Notes: generated by a model from the sequence alone, not told the origin. Shown: positions 17,696 through 26,825, counted from the stretch's first letter. The stretch: 64,000 nucleotides of DNA from Paenibacillus sp. FSL R10-2734 (GCF_037963865.1 NZ_CP150170.1:6572001-6636000), one strand, 5' to 3'. Made by a program: numbers and translations.

Positions 17696-18487
17696 ATGAA
17701 AAATAAACGTTTGCAGGATAAAGTTGCAGTAGTTACTGGCGCAGGCTCAGGCATCGGAAAAGCTTCAGCCATACGGTTTGCCCAGCACGGTGCTAAGGTA
17801 TATATGCTTGACCGCACCCCTGAGGAATCCTATGAGACTAAACGTGAGATTGAATCCATTGGAGGCTCAGCTACAGTAATTAAATGTGATGTATCCAATC
17901 CAGATCTTGTCGAAGAAAGTATTCGTAAGGTTGGGGATGAGGTCCAGAAGATTGATATTATTTTTGCTAATGCCGGAATTAATGGTACTTGGTCTCCTAT
18001 CGAAACACTTGATATTGAAGATTGGGACCAGACGATGGATACCAACCTACGTAGTACCTTCGCCACAGTAAAATACGCCATCCCCCATATGAAAGAAAGT
18101 GGCGGCAGCATCATTATCACCAGCTCCATTAACGGAAATCGAGTATTCTCGAACATCGGCGCTTCTGCGTACTCATCTTCCAAAGCTGGGCAAGTCGCTT
18201 TTATGAAAATGGCTGCACTAGAACTAGCGCAATATGGCATACGCGTGAATGCGGTCTGTCCTGGATCGATTGACACTAAAATTGGGGATAATACAGATAA
18301 GAGCGATGATCTTCAGGAAGTGAAGATTCCTGTAGAATTTCCGGAGGGCAATCATCCACTGGAAAATGCGCCCGGTAAGCCTGAACAAGTAGCCAATCTA
18401 GTATTATTCCTCGCATCGGATGAGTCTTTTCATGTCACCGGAACTGAGATTTTTGTAGATGGTGCCGAATCATTACTGCGCGGTTAA
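17696..18487 (+). CDS. SDR family NAD(P)-dependent oxidoreductase
   Basis: A 263-residue classical short-chain dehydrogenase. Cofactor motif TGAGSGIGKA at the N-terminus, NAG at about residue 92, catalytic Ser in IITSSINGN and YSSSK further on. ATG 17696 follows GAGGAGGAAGTTCATC. An acidic residue after beta-2 (MLDRTPEE) suggests NAD rather than NADP. Substrate unknown. Single gene divergent from the ribosomal-protection GTPase, with about 165 bp between them. Confidence 0.85.
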   Translation: MKNKRLQDKVAVVTGAGSGIGKASAIRFAQHGAKVYMLDRTPEESYETKREIESIGGSATVIKCDVSNPDLVEESIRKVGDEVQKIDIIFANAGINGTWSPIETLDIEDWDQTMDTNLRSTFATVKYAIPHMKESGGSIIITSSINGNRVFSNIGASAYSSSKAGQVAFMKMAALELAQYGIRVNAVCPGSIDTKIGDNTDKSDDLQEVKIPVEFPEGNHPLENAPGKPEQVANLVLFLASDESFHVTGTEIFVDGAESLLRG

Positions 18488-18570
18488 CGCCTTAGTTGAA
18501 TTATAATATTTTAAATTCTCTGCAACATTTTGGTCTAATCTACCATCTAAGAGTATGGAGGTGACGCATA

Positions 18571-19536
18571 ATGAAGAAACCATTATTTATAAGTAACGCC
18601 AAAAAAATGACGATAGCCTGCGGCATTCTGGCAGCAAGCCTGTCATTTGGAGCATCCGCTTTCGCTTTTTCGGATTTGAAAGGCGATCCTGCGGAAGCAA
18701 AAATTAACTCTCTGCATAAAGATGGGATTATTAACGGAGTAAACAAAGATAAGTTTGCCCCTAAATCTAAAGTAAGCTTTGCGCAAGGAATACAGTTCAT
18801 CGTCGGTGGTCTGAATCTGAAGCCCGTGGCGGGTAGTAGCTCTTCCAAAGCTAGTGATTATTTTGATAAGGTGAGCGACAAAGCCTGGTACGCTTCAGCA
18901 TTCGTGATTGCCAAGCAGAATGGTCTCTCACTCGATCGGACAATCGACCCTAATGGAACCATTTCACGCGCTCAGTTCGCCCATTTATTGACTCAGGCGC
19001 TACAGAGTAAAGGTAATTTCCCAGTTACCTTAATGTATGTAGACATTTCGGATGGCGATAAGCTTTCCAATGAGGTTATGAACAGTCTCCAGATCCTTCT
19101 GAATACACATATTGCCACGCTCGATAAGAACGGTAAATTCCGACCAAATGATGCAATTACTCGCTCAGAGGCTGCCGCTCTGACCTATGATGCAGCTGCT
19201 TTTGCCAAACGCGTAATTGTGTCTAATGGCAGTCCCACTACTCCAACCTATGAGACTGAGGTTACACTAACCAAAGCAGGGGAAGGGGTAAACAAAGCTA
19301 CACTAACCGTTAACAACTTGCCACATCCGGGATATGGACTAGTGATTGAGCGAATCGAATTCGGCAAAGACAAGACCGCTGTAATTTACTTTAACGTGAC
19401 CGCTCCTGACCCAGGAAAAATGTACGCACAGGTGATCTCAAAAGCATCTGTTGTCACTTATCTGCCAGAGGGATACAAAGCGGTCGCTAAATCGGTATCC
19501 GGATCTACATCTTATTCTTCTAGTGCCACGCAATAA
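18571..19536 (+). CDS. Secreted SLH-domain protein with PrcB-like C-terminus
   Basis: A 321-residue exported protein: signal peptide to about residue 31 (ASAFAFSD), then three SLH domains (about 32-80, 93-142, 154-205) that should bind pyruvylated wall polymer. The first two are degenerate in the TRAE region. The C-terminal 75 residues (GYGLVIERIEFGKD, DPGKMYAQVISKAS) resemble the PrcB C-terminal domain, found in protease-complex and surface proteins. ATG 18571 has GGAGGTGACGCATA upstream. Single gene with its own terminator. Confidence 0.85.
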   Translation: MKKPLFISNAKKMTIACGILAASLSFGASAFAFSDLKGDPAEAKINSLHKDGIINGVNKDKFAPKSKVSFAQGIQFIVGGLNLKPVAGSSSSKASDYFDKVSDKAWYASAFVIAKQNGLSLDRTIDPNGTISRAQFAHLLTQALQSKGNFPVTLMYVDISDGDKLSNEVMNSLQILLNTHIATLDKNGKFRPNDAITRSEAAALTYDAAAFAKRVIVSNGSPTTPTYETEVTLTKAGEGVNKATLTVNNLPHPGYGLVIERIEFGKDKTAVIYFNVTAPDPGKMYAQVISKASVVTYLPEGYKAVAKSVSGSTSYSSSATQ

Positions 19537-19566
19537 AGGCTCCGGGTTCTTATGGAACGAATCAAA

Positions 19567-19617
19567 CGAAGGTGTCCCAAAAGCCATGAATGGCTGCTGA
19601 GGCACCTTCGTTTTTTT
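19567..19617 (+). terminator. Terminator of the SLH gene
   Basis: Outer stem CGAAGGTG / CACCTTCG with inner GCCA/TGGC pair, followed by seven T residues. Confidence 0.88.
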
Positions 19618-19686
19618 GGGCCTCCTCTTGATCCAAGGCCCACGCTTCTTTTGACTACGTAACTTTTGCGCGAATGCAGCCGCTAT

Positions 19687-19863
19687 CGGACACAAATGAC
19701 CTTATTCGCAGCAAAATCGCACATTTGGAATTCTATCGGACTCCATAGTCGCTATTGGCATAAAAAACACCTATTATGAGCCTATTTCTAAGGAATAGCT
19801 GCACTGGAGTCCGAAAACAAGCTCAAAAGGCTAAAAACATGCAAATAGCGTCATCTGGGTCCG
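19687..19863. repeat. Four-unit intergenic element, CGGACTCC family
   Basis: Four 20-bp units: two forward (19687-19706, 19737-19756, core CGGACTCCATAGTCGCTATT) and two inverted (19794-19813, 19844-19863, AATAGC...TCCG). Centres are 50, 57 and 50 bp apart. The mirror layout allows unit 2 to pair with 3 and 1 with 4. No ORF. Confidence 0.7.
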
Positions 19864-19871
19864 TAAGCATT

Positions 19872-20180
19872 GGTGGATTCGGTGGGTGGATGGATTGGTG
19901 GATTCGGTGGGTTGGTGGGTGGATGGATTGGTGGATTCGGTGGGTTGGTGGATTGGTGGATGTGGTGGATTGGTGGATGTGGTGGATTATTGGATGCGGT
20001 GGGTGGATGGATTGTTGGATGCAGTGGTTGGTGGATGTGGTGGATTGGTGGATTCGGTGGGTTGGTGGATTGGTGGATTCGGTGGATTGGTGGATGCGGT
20101 GGGTTGGTGGGTGGATGGATTGGTGGATTCGGTGGGTTGGTGGGTTGGTGGATGCGGTAGGTTGGTAGGTGGTGGATACG
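19872..20180. repeat. G-rich minisatellite of GGTGGATTC/GGTGGGTTG-type units
   Basis: About 300 bp built almost only from 8-9 bp units starting GGTGG (variants GGTGGATTC, GGTGGGTT, GGTGGATGT, GGTGGATGC and the longer GGTGGGTGGATGGATT). G sits on the plus strand with almost no C, and many GG runs allow G-quadruplexes. All three plus frames and one minus frame stay open, giving WW-rich or PTHRIHQS-type peptides that I treat as by-products. It lies between two convergent genes and touches the four-unit element on its left. Confidence 0.92.
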
Positions 20181-20247
20181 GCGAATACGGTAGACTCGGC
20201 GGATGTGATGAATGTAGCCGATAGGACTAATAACAATCCCCTACCTC

Positions 20248-21033
20248 TCAAGGCGTCCATTGATCATGAATAATACCTACGAGCGCATGATCTTCTCCTA
20301 TCTTCTCAAAGACTAGACGTAAGCTGCGCCAGTCCATCCCCTCCACCGAAGGATCGATGCCAGCAATATGATATTCGACGAAATCATATTGCTCCTTAGG
20401 ATACACTTCGTTTAAGTTATTGATCGTCGTTCCTTGCCCAAGTCCCTTATTCACTGCAATCTCGGCTGTCTGAATAAAGTCCGCATCATAAACAAACTGC
20501 TTGTAGTAATCTGCGAATGTCAGCTCAATTAAATCACCCGAGCCAGCGAACGTTCGCCAGACCCTTTTGGTGGTGTCGTTCATTAATACTTCCACCTCAG
20601 ATTTAGTAAACACAATATCATTCTTCGTATCTACATAAGCGTAGGGAGAAAATCGAAGTCCTTTCTCCGAATGGACCCATGCTGCCAGCTGGTTCATATC
20701 CTTGTTCTTAAGAGCATTCATCACTGTAGATGCTGCTTCAGTTACCGATGGTGGAAGTCCTTCCTGATCCTGAGGTTGATCGATACTCGATGGTTCCTGG
20801 TTCTCCTGTACCTGATCGGTACTCGATGGTTCCTGCGTCTCCTGTGACTGCTCCGTTCGGGTTGGTTCTTGTGTCGTCTGCGTTGGCTTCGTTGAGGTCA
20901 ATGGTTGTTCCGTTGGAGACTGTTCTTGTGTCTGCTTCGGATCTGTTCCCGTTTCAGGTGTTACACTACAGGCCGTAAGCCATAACATGCCCGCCACCAG
21001 AAGCATGCCTCCAATGTTTCTTACACTGTGCAT
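20248..21033 (-). CDS. Lipoprotein with Gln/Thr/Pro/Ser-rich linker
   Basis: A 261-residue lipoprotein: start ATG 21033 behind AGGAGGGATCAT, signal peptide with lipobox LTAC (LWLTACSV). A low-complexity spacer of TQEP/SSTDQ-type repeats (about 35-90) leads to a globular domain of about 160 residues (TVMNALKNKDMNQLAAWVHS, HYHI-like end). I do not recognise the globular domain with confidence; similar Paenibacillus proteins are hypothetical. The linker would project the domain through the cell wall. Divergent from the UvrC-like gene, convergent toward the minisatellite. Confidence 0.8.
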   Translation of the reverse strand: MHSVRNIGGMLLVAGMLWLTACSVTPETGTDPKQTQEQSPTEQPLTSTKPTQTTQEPTRTEQSQETQEPSSTDQVQENQEPSSIDQPQDQEGLPPSVTEAASTVMNALKNKDMNQLAAWVHSEKGLRFSPYAYVDTKNDIVFTKSEVEVLMNDTTKRVWRTFAGSGDLIELTFADYYKQFVYDADFIQTAEIAVNKGLGQGTTINNLNEVYPKEQYDFVEYHIAGIDPSVEGMDWRSLRLVFEKIGEDHALVGIIHDQWTP

Positions 21034-21076
21034 ATGATCCCTCCTCACCATTTGAGCGTTCCTTACTTAGACTTAT

Positions 21077-21106
21077 TTGATCAAGCGAAGGTTGCAAGCT
21101 TATACT
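21077..21106 (+). promoter_or_regulatory. SigA-type promoter of the UvrC-like gene
   Basis: TTGATC (21077-21082), 18-bp spacer, TATACT (21101-21106). It overlaps the only canonical in-frame start codons upstream of the GIY-YIG domain, so translation must begin downstream of it. Confidence 0.55.
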
Positions 21107-22258
21107 AAAACTATCAAACCAATCTTAGGAGAGGACGGGGTTACTATCGATTTATCAGAAAAACTAAAGAGCCTTCCCCTAACTCCCGGCGTTTATCTTA
21201 TGAAGGATGGCCTCGGCCATATAATATATGTTGGCAAGGCAAAACAGTTGAAACGGAGAGTAAAATCCTATTTTCAAAACTCGAAATCTCATTCCCCAAA
21301 GGTAAAACAGCTCGTTCGACATATTAAAGATTTGGATATTATCCTTACAGATACCGAATTTGAAGCTTTTATGCTGGAGTGCAAATTAATTAAAGAGATC
21401 AAGCCCATGTACAATAGAAAAATGAAAAACCCACAGGCCTATACGTATATCGTAATAGGAGCAAATGACAAGATGCGTTCGTTAGAGATAACCTATGATC
21501 CTCCTGCTAATCAAAAAGGTAACCAGATTTGGGGTCCCTACACAAGCAGAAGTACTGTAGAACGAGCAGTCCAAGGCATCAAAGAAAGCTCAAGAATCCT
21601 TTGCAGCAACCCTAGCTTCAAAAATTCCTTATGCTTAAACCATTCGCTTGGCTTATGCATAGGGATGTGTGCAGGCGGCGATGCCGCCATTCAATATAAT
21701 GCAATCATTGATAGAGTCATAGGCTTACTAAACGGAACGGATGCCAGCATCCTTGAAGAAATGGACCAGCGAATGGCAGTGGCTGCCGAACAATATGACT
21801 TCGAAACCGCCGCCAAATACAGGGACTATATTGGAGCCATCAGCTTCCTGATTCACAAAGAGAAGGTTATCGAATTTGCTGAAGAGAATCAGAATATCGC
21901 CATCCTTGAGGCCATGAATGAACAGACCCTCAAACTCATTCTGCTCAAGGGCAACCGCATCCTGTCGCATACTAAGCTCGAATATGATCAACCCGATATT
22001 ACCCACCTGCAAGCCGTTATAACATCAGCGATTGTGGACACTTTCCACGGTGAACTCGATCAGGTTTCTGCAGCGATTAGCCGCCATGAAATTGACGAAG
22101 CACAAATTATATATAGCTATTTAAAAAGCAGCTCCTGCAGCTATATCATCGTTCAAGAGGATTGGCTTTCAGCCGACAATCCTTCCCGCCTGGACATTGC
22201 GGTGGACGAGCTGTTGCGGATCTTTTTAAATGCTGCTCCAGCCCAATCGTTTAATTAA
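21077..22258 (+). CDS. Short UvrC-like GIY-YIG nuclease (Cho-like)
   Basis: The N-terminal half of a UvrC-type nuclease: GIY-YIG domain (PGVYLMKD, IIYVGKAKQLKRRV), Glu-containing end (FEAFMLECKLIK), a Cys-rich stretch and a UVR motif (EQYDFETAAKYRDYI). The RNase H-like 5' nuclease and HhH domains of UvrC are missing, as in E. coli Cho, which makes only the 3' cut. Coordinates start at the first canonical codon (TTG 21077), but that codon lies in a promoter and has no ribosome site. The real start is more likely at 21140-21146, right after AGGAGAGGACGGG, where the codons are GTT-ACT-ATC and none is standard. Confidence 0.82.
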   Translation: MIKRRLQAYTKTIKPILGEDGVTIDLSEKLKSLPLTPGVYLMKDGLGHIIYVGKAKQLKRRVKSYFQNSKSHSPKVKQLVRHIKDLDIILTDTEFEAFMLECKLIKEIKPMYNRKMKNPQAYTYIVIGANDKMRSLEITYDPPANQKGNQIWGPYTSRSTVERAVQGIKESSRILCSNPSFKNSLCLNHSLGLCIGMCAGGDAAIQYNAIIDRVIGLLNGTDASILEEMDQRMAVAAEQYDFETAAKYRDYIGAISFLIHKEKVIEFAEENQNIAILEAMNEQTLKLILLKGNRILSHTKLEYDQPDITHLQAVITSAIVDTFHGELDQVSAAISRHEIDEAQIIYSYLKSSSCSYIIVQEDWLSADNPSRLDIAVDELLRIFLNAAPAQSFN

Positions 22259-22278
22259 AAGGTATGGGTCGTAACTGC

Positions 22279-22400
22279 GGTGAATGTTTGGACTTCCGGC
22301 TGTTGTTGTCTTCAGATTTCTTGATTTTAAACCACTAGTAGTGGTAGAAATCTGAAGACAAAGACGGATGCTATCGCTCCTCCAGCTCCAAAATTCCCCT
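22279..22400. repeat. Long imperfect inverted repeat (hairpin element)
   Basis: Nested arms: outer GGTGAATGTTTGGACT with AGCTCCAAAATTCCCC, a perfect 15-bp middle stem (22306-22320 with 22347-22361, TTGTCTTCAGATTTC) and an inner ACCAC-TAGTA-GTGGT tip. No ORF and no T run. Likely a dispersed intergenic element of the MITE or structured-RNA kind. Confidence 0.75.
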
Positions 22401-22434
22401 CCGTCACTTTAACCTTATGTTCAAATTTGAAATC

Positions 22435-22482
22435 AAAAAAGGCTCCTTCAACCCCATATACAGAGCAGAAGAAGCCTTTTTT
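22435..22482. terminator. Bidirectional terminator between the UvrC-like gene and the phosphonate operon
   Basis: AAAAAAGGCTCCTTC pairs with GAAGAAGCCTTTTTT; T runs on both strands between two convergent genes. Confidence 0.85.
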
Positions 22483-22498
22483 GGAACTTGCTTTTAGC

Positions 22499-23854
22499 TC
22501 AACTAAATCTACTCAAGCCTTCATCTAAAAGATTAACAGCAAACGTTAACTGCTCTTCAGATACAATAAGCGGGGGATGCCAAGTGATGCAGTTCCCTCC
22601 TGCTAATTTATAAGAAAGACCATTCTCCAAGCAATAATACAGGACTCGCTCAGCTAATTCCTCATTCTTCTCTTTACTCTCTCTGGACTTCACAAGTTCA
22701 ATAGAGATCAGTAGTCCAGCGATACGGACATCACCGATGCAAGCATGTTTAACCTGCAGAGACTCAAGCTTGCCTCTTACAAATTCAGACCTCCTGATGC
22801 ACTGTTCCTGCAGCTTCAAGTCATCAATGTAATCGATAGTGGCACAGATCGCCGCACTGCCCAGCGCCGGCTTCTCATGGGTGTAGTGACCTAAAGAAAT
22901 ATCCGCCGAACAATCATATTGCGTTCTGGTAAGCACCGCCGCCTGCGGGATCACTCCTCCACCTAACCCTTTTCCGAGCACGAGGATATCCGGTTCGATC
23001 TCAAAATTCTGATGGACGTAGAACCTTCCGCTTCGCATCAGCGCTGTTGGAATCTCATCAAAAATCAACAGAATGCCATATTCATCACATATTTTTCTTA
23101 ATCTTGTGAAATAGGATATAGGCGGGATATGCGTATCCGTCGCCCGAATAGGCTCAAGTAAGATCGCCCCAATCTCACCCTCATGCTGAATCATGTACTC
23201 CACATAGTCGAGGCAGAAGGTAGCAACTGCTTCATGGGAATGACTTCCCAGCAGGTTGCGGTACCCGTTAAAAGGAATGGCTTTCAGCATGCCTGGCATC
23301 TGCGGGCCCATATCCTTTTTAAACACATACTCCCCACCGACAGCAATCGTATCCAGCCCTGCGCCATGAAAGGACTCCCACATGGAGATGACCTTATGTT
23401 TCCCCGTCCATTTGCGAGCAATCTTTAGAGCCAGACCTACAGCTGCACTCCCCGAGGGGGTGAACAATACTTTATAGTCCTTCGAGGTCGTTTTGTTAAT
23501 TAAGGCTTCTGCAGCTTTCACCGCAATATCTGCTGTGAATCTTCTTGGAATGAACGGTAGCTCTTCGAGCTGCTTTTTCACTGCTTCTGTTACGTAAGGA
23601 TTCTTATAGCCAATCTGATGAATGCTATTTCCATGAAAATCGAGATATTTGCGTCCATTTACATCCGTGATGTAACATCCCTCAGCATCCACGATGCTGT
23701 TCAAGCACGGCGTTGACATGGATTGTCGCATAAAAGCACGCTCATCCGCTTCGATCCGCTCCACACTCACAGTGCTTAACTGGTTCATCCACTCTGTCCG
23801 CAAAGGGCTAAAGTTGATGTCGCCTTCTTTTTTCAGTTCATGATTATCTCGCAT
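22499..23854 (-). CDS. pbfA: Class III aminotransferase-fold PLP enzyme, probable PbfA
   Basis: A 451-residue PLP enzyme of the class III aminotransferase fold: FTPSGSAAVGLALKIARKWT (cofactor phosphate loop), FDEIPTAL (Asp to the pyridine N), LGKGLGGG (PLP lysine). It is the last gene of a phnW-phnX operon, overlapping phnX by 11 bp. In that setting the fold matches PbfA, the (R)-1-hydroxy-2-aminoethylphosphonate ammonia-lyase, which turns hydroxy-AEP into phosphonoacetaldehyde for PhnX. The fold is seen; the exact reaction is inferred from context. The alternative is an ordinary aminotransferase. Confidence 0.75.
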   Translation of the reverse strand: MRDNHELKKEGDINFSPLRTEWMNQLSTVSVERIEADERAFMRQSMSTPCLNSIVDAEGCYITDVNGRKYLDFHGNSIHQIGYKNPYVTEAVKKQLEELPFIPRRFTADIAVKAAEALINKTTSKDYKVLFTPSGSAAVGLALKIARKWTGKHKVISMWESFHGAGLDTIAVGGEYVFKKDMGPQMPGMLKAIPFNGYRNLLGSHSHEAVATFCLDYVEYMIQHEGEIGAILLEPIRATDTHIPPISYFTRLRKICDEYGILLIFDEIPTALMRSGRFYVHQNFEIEPDILVLGKGLGGGVIPQAAVLTRTQYDCSADISLGHYTHEKPALGSAAICATIDYIDDLKLQEQCIRRSEFVRGKLESLQVKHACIGDVRIAGLLISIELVKSRESKEKNEELAERVLYYCLENGLSYKLAGGNCITWHPPLIVSEEQLTFAVNLLDEGLSRFS

Positions 23855-24659
23855 AAGGTCTGATTCCTTGAGAAATCAGGACATTGATTCGCCCAATCAG
23901 CTGAGGCAGCTCACTCATCGATTGAATCGTGAAGTCTGCCCCGTTTTGTATAAACGAGGTTTGTGTAGCAGAGATCACCGTTTCCTTCTCCACGTCTGAA
24001 AGTGCATTAAATTCCTCCTGGCTTAATCCCATTTCAGAGCTTCCAATGATTACCCCTACGGACCAGACGCCTGCATTAACGCCTTCTTGAATATCTGAAA
24101 TCGTATCGCCTACCTTAACAACCTTCCATGCTGCCGATAGCTTTAAAGCTTCCATATTATGATAAATCATATAGGGATAAGGTCTTCCCAGCGAATGAGT
24201 GCCATCTGGGGTGATTACGAAATCCGGTTGGTAGCCCTTCCCAGCGGCATTCGGAATCACAACATCCATCATGGATTGAGTATAACCAGTGGTCGAACCA
24301 ATCTTTAGCCCTTGGCTTCTGAGCACTTCCATGGTCTCAATGACCTCTGGAATCGGATCGGTATATTCGGATAAGGATGCCATCAGGGCCGGTTCAAATT
24401 CAGCATACAGATTCTCTACATCCTGTTCAGTAAAAGCTCTGCCAAATTTCGCTTCCCACAAGGCAGCTACTCTTGGCATGGATAACATCGCACGGATATG
24501 ATCTATTTTCAGCATTCCCATAGGTGCTCTTGCTTCCTGCATCGTAACTTCAATACCCGCTTCCCGAAAAATATCAAGGAACACATTCACCGGTGCAAAG
24601 CATCCAAAATCTACCGCTGTTCCTGCCCAATCCAGAATTACGCCTTCGATTTGATTCAT
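23844..24659 (-). CDS. phnX: Phosphonoacetaldehyde hydrolase PhnX
   Basis: A 271-residue HAD-superfamily enzyme that splits phosphonoacetaldehyde into acetaldehyde and phosphate. The nucleophile motif is DWAGTAVDFG near the N-terminus, the Schiff-base lysine lies in MGMLKIDHIRAM, and KVGDTISDI is the distal HAD motif. ATG 24659 is fixed by a four-base ATGA overlap with the phnW stop; the longer frame to 24698 would run back into phnW. Length is normal for the family. Confidence 0.95.
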   Translation of the reverse strand: MNQIEGVILDWAGTAVDFGCFAPVNVFLDIFREAGIEVTMQEARAPMGMLKIDHIRAMLSMPRVAALWEAKFGRAFTEQDVENLYAEFEPALMASLSEYTDPIPEVIETMEVLRSQGLKIGSTTGYTQSMMDVVIPNAAGKGYQPDFVITPDGTHSLGRPYPYMIYHNMEALKLSAAWKVVKVGDTISDIQEGVNAGVWSVGVIIGSSEMGLSQEEFNALSDVEKETVISATQTSFIQNGADFTIQSMSELPQLIGRINVLISQGIRPYAR

Positions 24660-25750
24660 TGTGCCATTCCTCCCATATATGCTTCGATAATGTTGCATAA
24701 ATCCTGAATATCTTCTTCGTAAATCTCACCAATATTTCCAATCCGGAAGCTATCCCACTCTGTCAGCTTGCCTGGATAAAGGACATACCCTTTGTTTTTC
24801 ACATATTCATAGAAGTCTTCAAAGCTGAATGACTCATTCGGAAAAAGAAAAGTGGTTATAATAGGAGATTGCTTGTCGTCTGTGATATACGCATGGATTC
24901 CTATTCTCTCAAGTCTCTCTCGCAATACACGGTTATTGTTCTGGTATCTTGCTGCTCTTGCAGGAATGCCACCTTCTTGGATCAGTTCCTCAATCGCTCT
25001 CGCAAATGCAGCCACTACATGGGTTGGAGAGGTATAACGCCATTTCCCATCCGTGTTCATCGCCTTCCATTGATCATATAAATCAAGCGATAGGCTGCGT
25101 GCATTTCCTTTACATGCTTCAAGCTTATCCAGCTTCGCAATGACAAACCCGAATCCCGGAACACCCTGAATACATTTATTGGCGCTGCTGATTAAATAGT
25201 CAATTCCAAGCGCAGGGACATTAATTTCAATTCCGCCAAAGCTGCTCATCGCGTCGATAATTAAAGTTTTATCGCAGGCTTTTGCCAATTGTGAAATCAT
25301 TTCAAGCGGATTAAGAATTCCTGTCGTTGTCTCGCAATGAACCATTGCAATATGGGTAATGGCTGGGTCCTCTTCGAGAATTCCTCTAATCTCTGCTTCT
25401 TGTGGGAATTCATTATATGGAGCACTATGCGCACGATAATGAAGTCCGATATACTCAGCCATTTGCACGATACGTTCACCGTAGGCACCATTTGTAATAA
25501 TCAGAAGCTTATCATCCGCTGAAATGGCCGTAGTCAGCACAGATTCCACTGCAAACGTACCGCTGCCCTGCATTAGAACGGCCGTGTACTCTTCGTTCGT
25601 TGCACTCGCTAAATCCAGTAAGCTCGATCTGATCTGTTGGGTAATGTTTTTATAGTCCTGGTCCCAAGTACAACGGTCAAAGAGCATTTGCTCTTTGACC
25701 GTGTTAGTAGTTGTCAATGGACCTGGTGTCAGCAGTTTATAGTTGTTCAT
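24656..25750 (-). CDS. phnW: 2-aminoethylphosphonate-pyruvate transaminase PhnW
   Basis: A 364-residue class V PLP transaminase that moves the amino group of 2-aminoethylphosphonate to pyruvate, giving phosphonoacetaldehyde and alanine. It shows the N-terminal LTPGPLTTTNTVK, the substrate/PLP loop MQGSGTFAVES, Asp in IIDAMSSFGG and the PLP lysine in SSANKCIQGVPG. ATG 25750 follows AAGGAGTGTAGGGCC. Length matches PhnW. It sits behind the transporter genes and ahead of phnX, to which it is translationally coupled. Confidence 0.95.
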   Translation of the reverse strand: MNNYKLLTPGPLTTTNTVKEQMLFDRCTWDQDYKNITQQIRSSLLDLASATNEEYTAVLMQGSGTFAVESVLTTAISADDKLLIITNGAYGERIVQMAEYIGLHYRAHSAPYNEFPQEAEIRGILEEDPAITHIAMVHCETTTGILNPLEMISQLAKACDKTLIIDAMSSFGGIEINVPALGIDYLISSANKCIQGVPGFGFVIAKLDKLEACKGNARSLSLDLYDQWKAMNTDGKWRYTSPTHVVAAFARAIEELIQEGGIPARAARYQNNNRVLRERLERIGIHAYITDDKQSPIITTFLFPNESFSFEDFYEYVKNKGYVLYPGKLTEWDSFRIGNIGEIYEEDIQDLCNIIEAYMGGMAQ

Positions 25751-25776
25751 GGCCCTACACTCCTTCTAATCATTTT

Positions 25777-26778
25777 TTATTTCGCATCTTTAAAGAATTG
25801 TTGATGTTGCTCTAGCAATTCCACAGTCAACGGCTTAGCAAAATTCATACTGTGTGCAGGTTTATGGATATCACTAACTGTTTCATCTTTATAAAGAGCC
25901 ACTGGGTAATTTGTAATTAAGTCTTTTCTAGCATCTTTAATAATCGTTTCTGCCATTTTCATCGCCAGCTCTGTCGTTGCATCGTCTTTTTTCACCACAG
26001 CTACAGATTCTGTAAGCGAGAAGTTACCTTCTGTCGGATCTACATAGTCAATCGGTGCGCCTTCTTCTTTAGCCAATACCGCTTGATGACGAAGTCCAAA
26101 GCCTGCAGCCACTTCTCCTGCCTTCACCTTTTTAATCGGACCGGAACCGGAGCTCTCCAAATGTGGGCCTACATTAGCAACCAAATCATGCAGAACTGTT
26201 TTACCTTCCTCTTCCCCATATTGCGAAATAATCGCCTGCACCAACAACCAAGCTGTCGAGGAGTCCATAATATTCGGAACGGATACCAAGCCTTTGAATT
26301 CTGGTTTCGTCAAATCTTTAATGGTAGTTGGCATCGTCAAGCCTTTATCTTTAAGCACCGCTGTGTTTACAAAAATAGCACCGGTATTTGCCAAGATCGG
26401 CGTATAGTAGGCTGGATATGAATCTAGCGCGTTAGTCGTGAACGATAGATCTTTAAACATGTTGTGTTTCTCTTGCGCACTTTCTACAAAATAAGAGCTC
26501 ATCGTGATCAGGTTAGCCTCAATTTTGTCTCCCTCTGCCATCAGCTTTCCGCCCAGCTCAGAAGTGCCCAAGGATTGAAAGAGATATTGACCTTCGTACC
26601 CTGCCCCTTTTAACGCAGTCTCCATAGAGGCCACAGCTTCTTCATCCGCATTGGTCAAAATCACTACTTTACTCGCATCGCCCGATGCTTTATTTCCACA
26701 ACCTGCTAATGTAAACACCAAACTCAAAGCCACAATAGACAATATGATTCCCTTGAATCCCTTAATTCGCTTAGACAT
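25777..26778 (-). CDS. 2-aminoethylphosphonate ABC transporter, substrate-binding lipoprotein
   Basis: A 333-residue lipoprotein (signal MSKRIKGFKGIILSIVALSL, lipobox LAGC) of the periplasmic-binding-protein class II fold, related to iron and AEP binding proteins (PhnS-type). ATG 26778 is preceded by GAGGGAGAATTT. Its place between permease and phnW, in one direction with 26-47 bp gaps, assigns it to the AEP uptake system. The substrate is inferred from the operon. Confidence 0.85.
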   Translation of the reverse strand: MSKRIKGFKGIILSIVALSLVFTLAGCGNKASGDASKVVILTNADEEAVASMETALKGAGYEGQYLFQSLGTSELGGKLMAEGDKIEANLITMSSYFVESAQEKHNMFKDLSFTTNALDSYPAYYTPILANTGAIFVNTAVLKDKGLTMPTTIKDLTKPEFKGLVSVPNIMDSSTAWLLVQAIISQYGEEEGKTVLHDLVANVGPHLESSGSGPIKKVKAGEVAAGFGLRHQAVLAKEEGAPIDYVDPTEGNFSLTESVAVVKKDDATTELAMKMAETIIKDARKDLITNYPVALYKDETVSDIHKPAHSMNFAKPLTVELLEQHQQFFKDAK

Positions 26779-26825
26779 AAATTCTCCCTCACTTTAACTG
26801 GTTTTTTTATATTTAAAATCGTTAA

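Noticed and set aside
19776..20260. Four overlapping ORFs of 96-145 codons (Trp/Gly-rich or PTHRIHQS-rich)
   Set aside because: They are by-products of the stop-free minisatellite; no ribosome sites and pure repeat composition.
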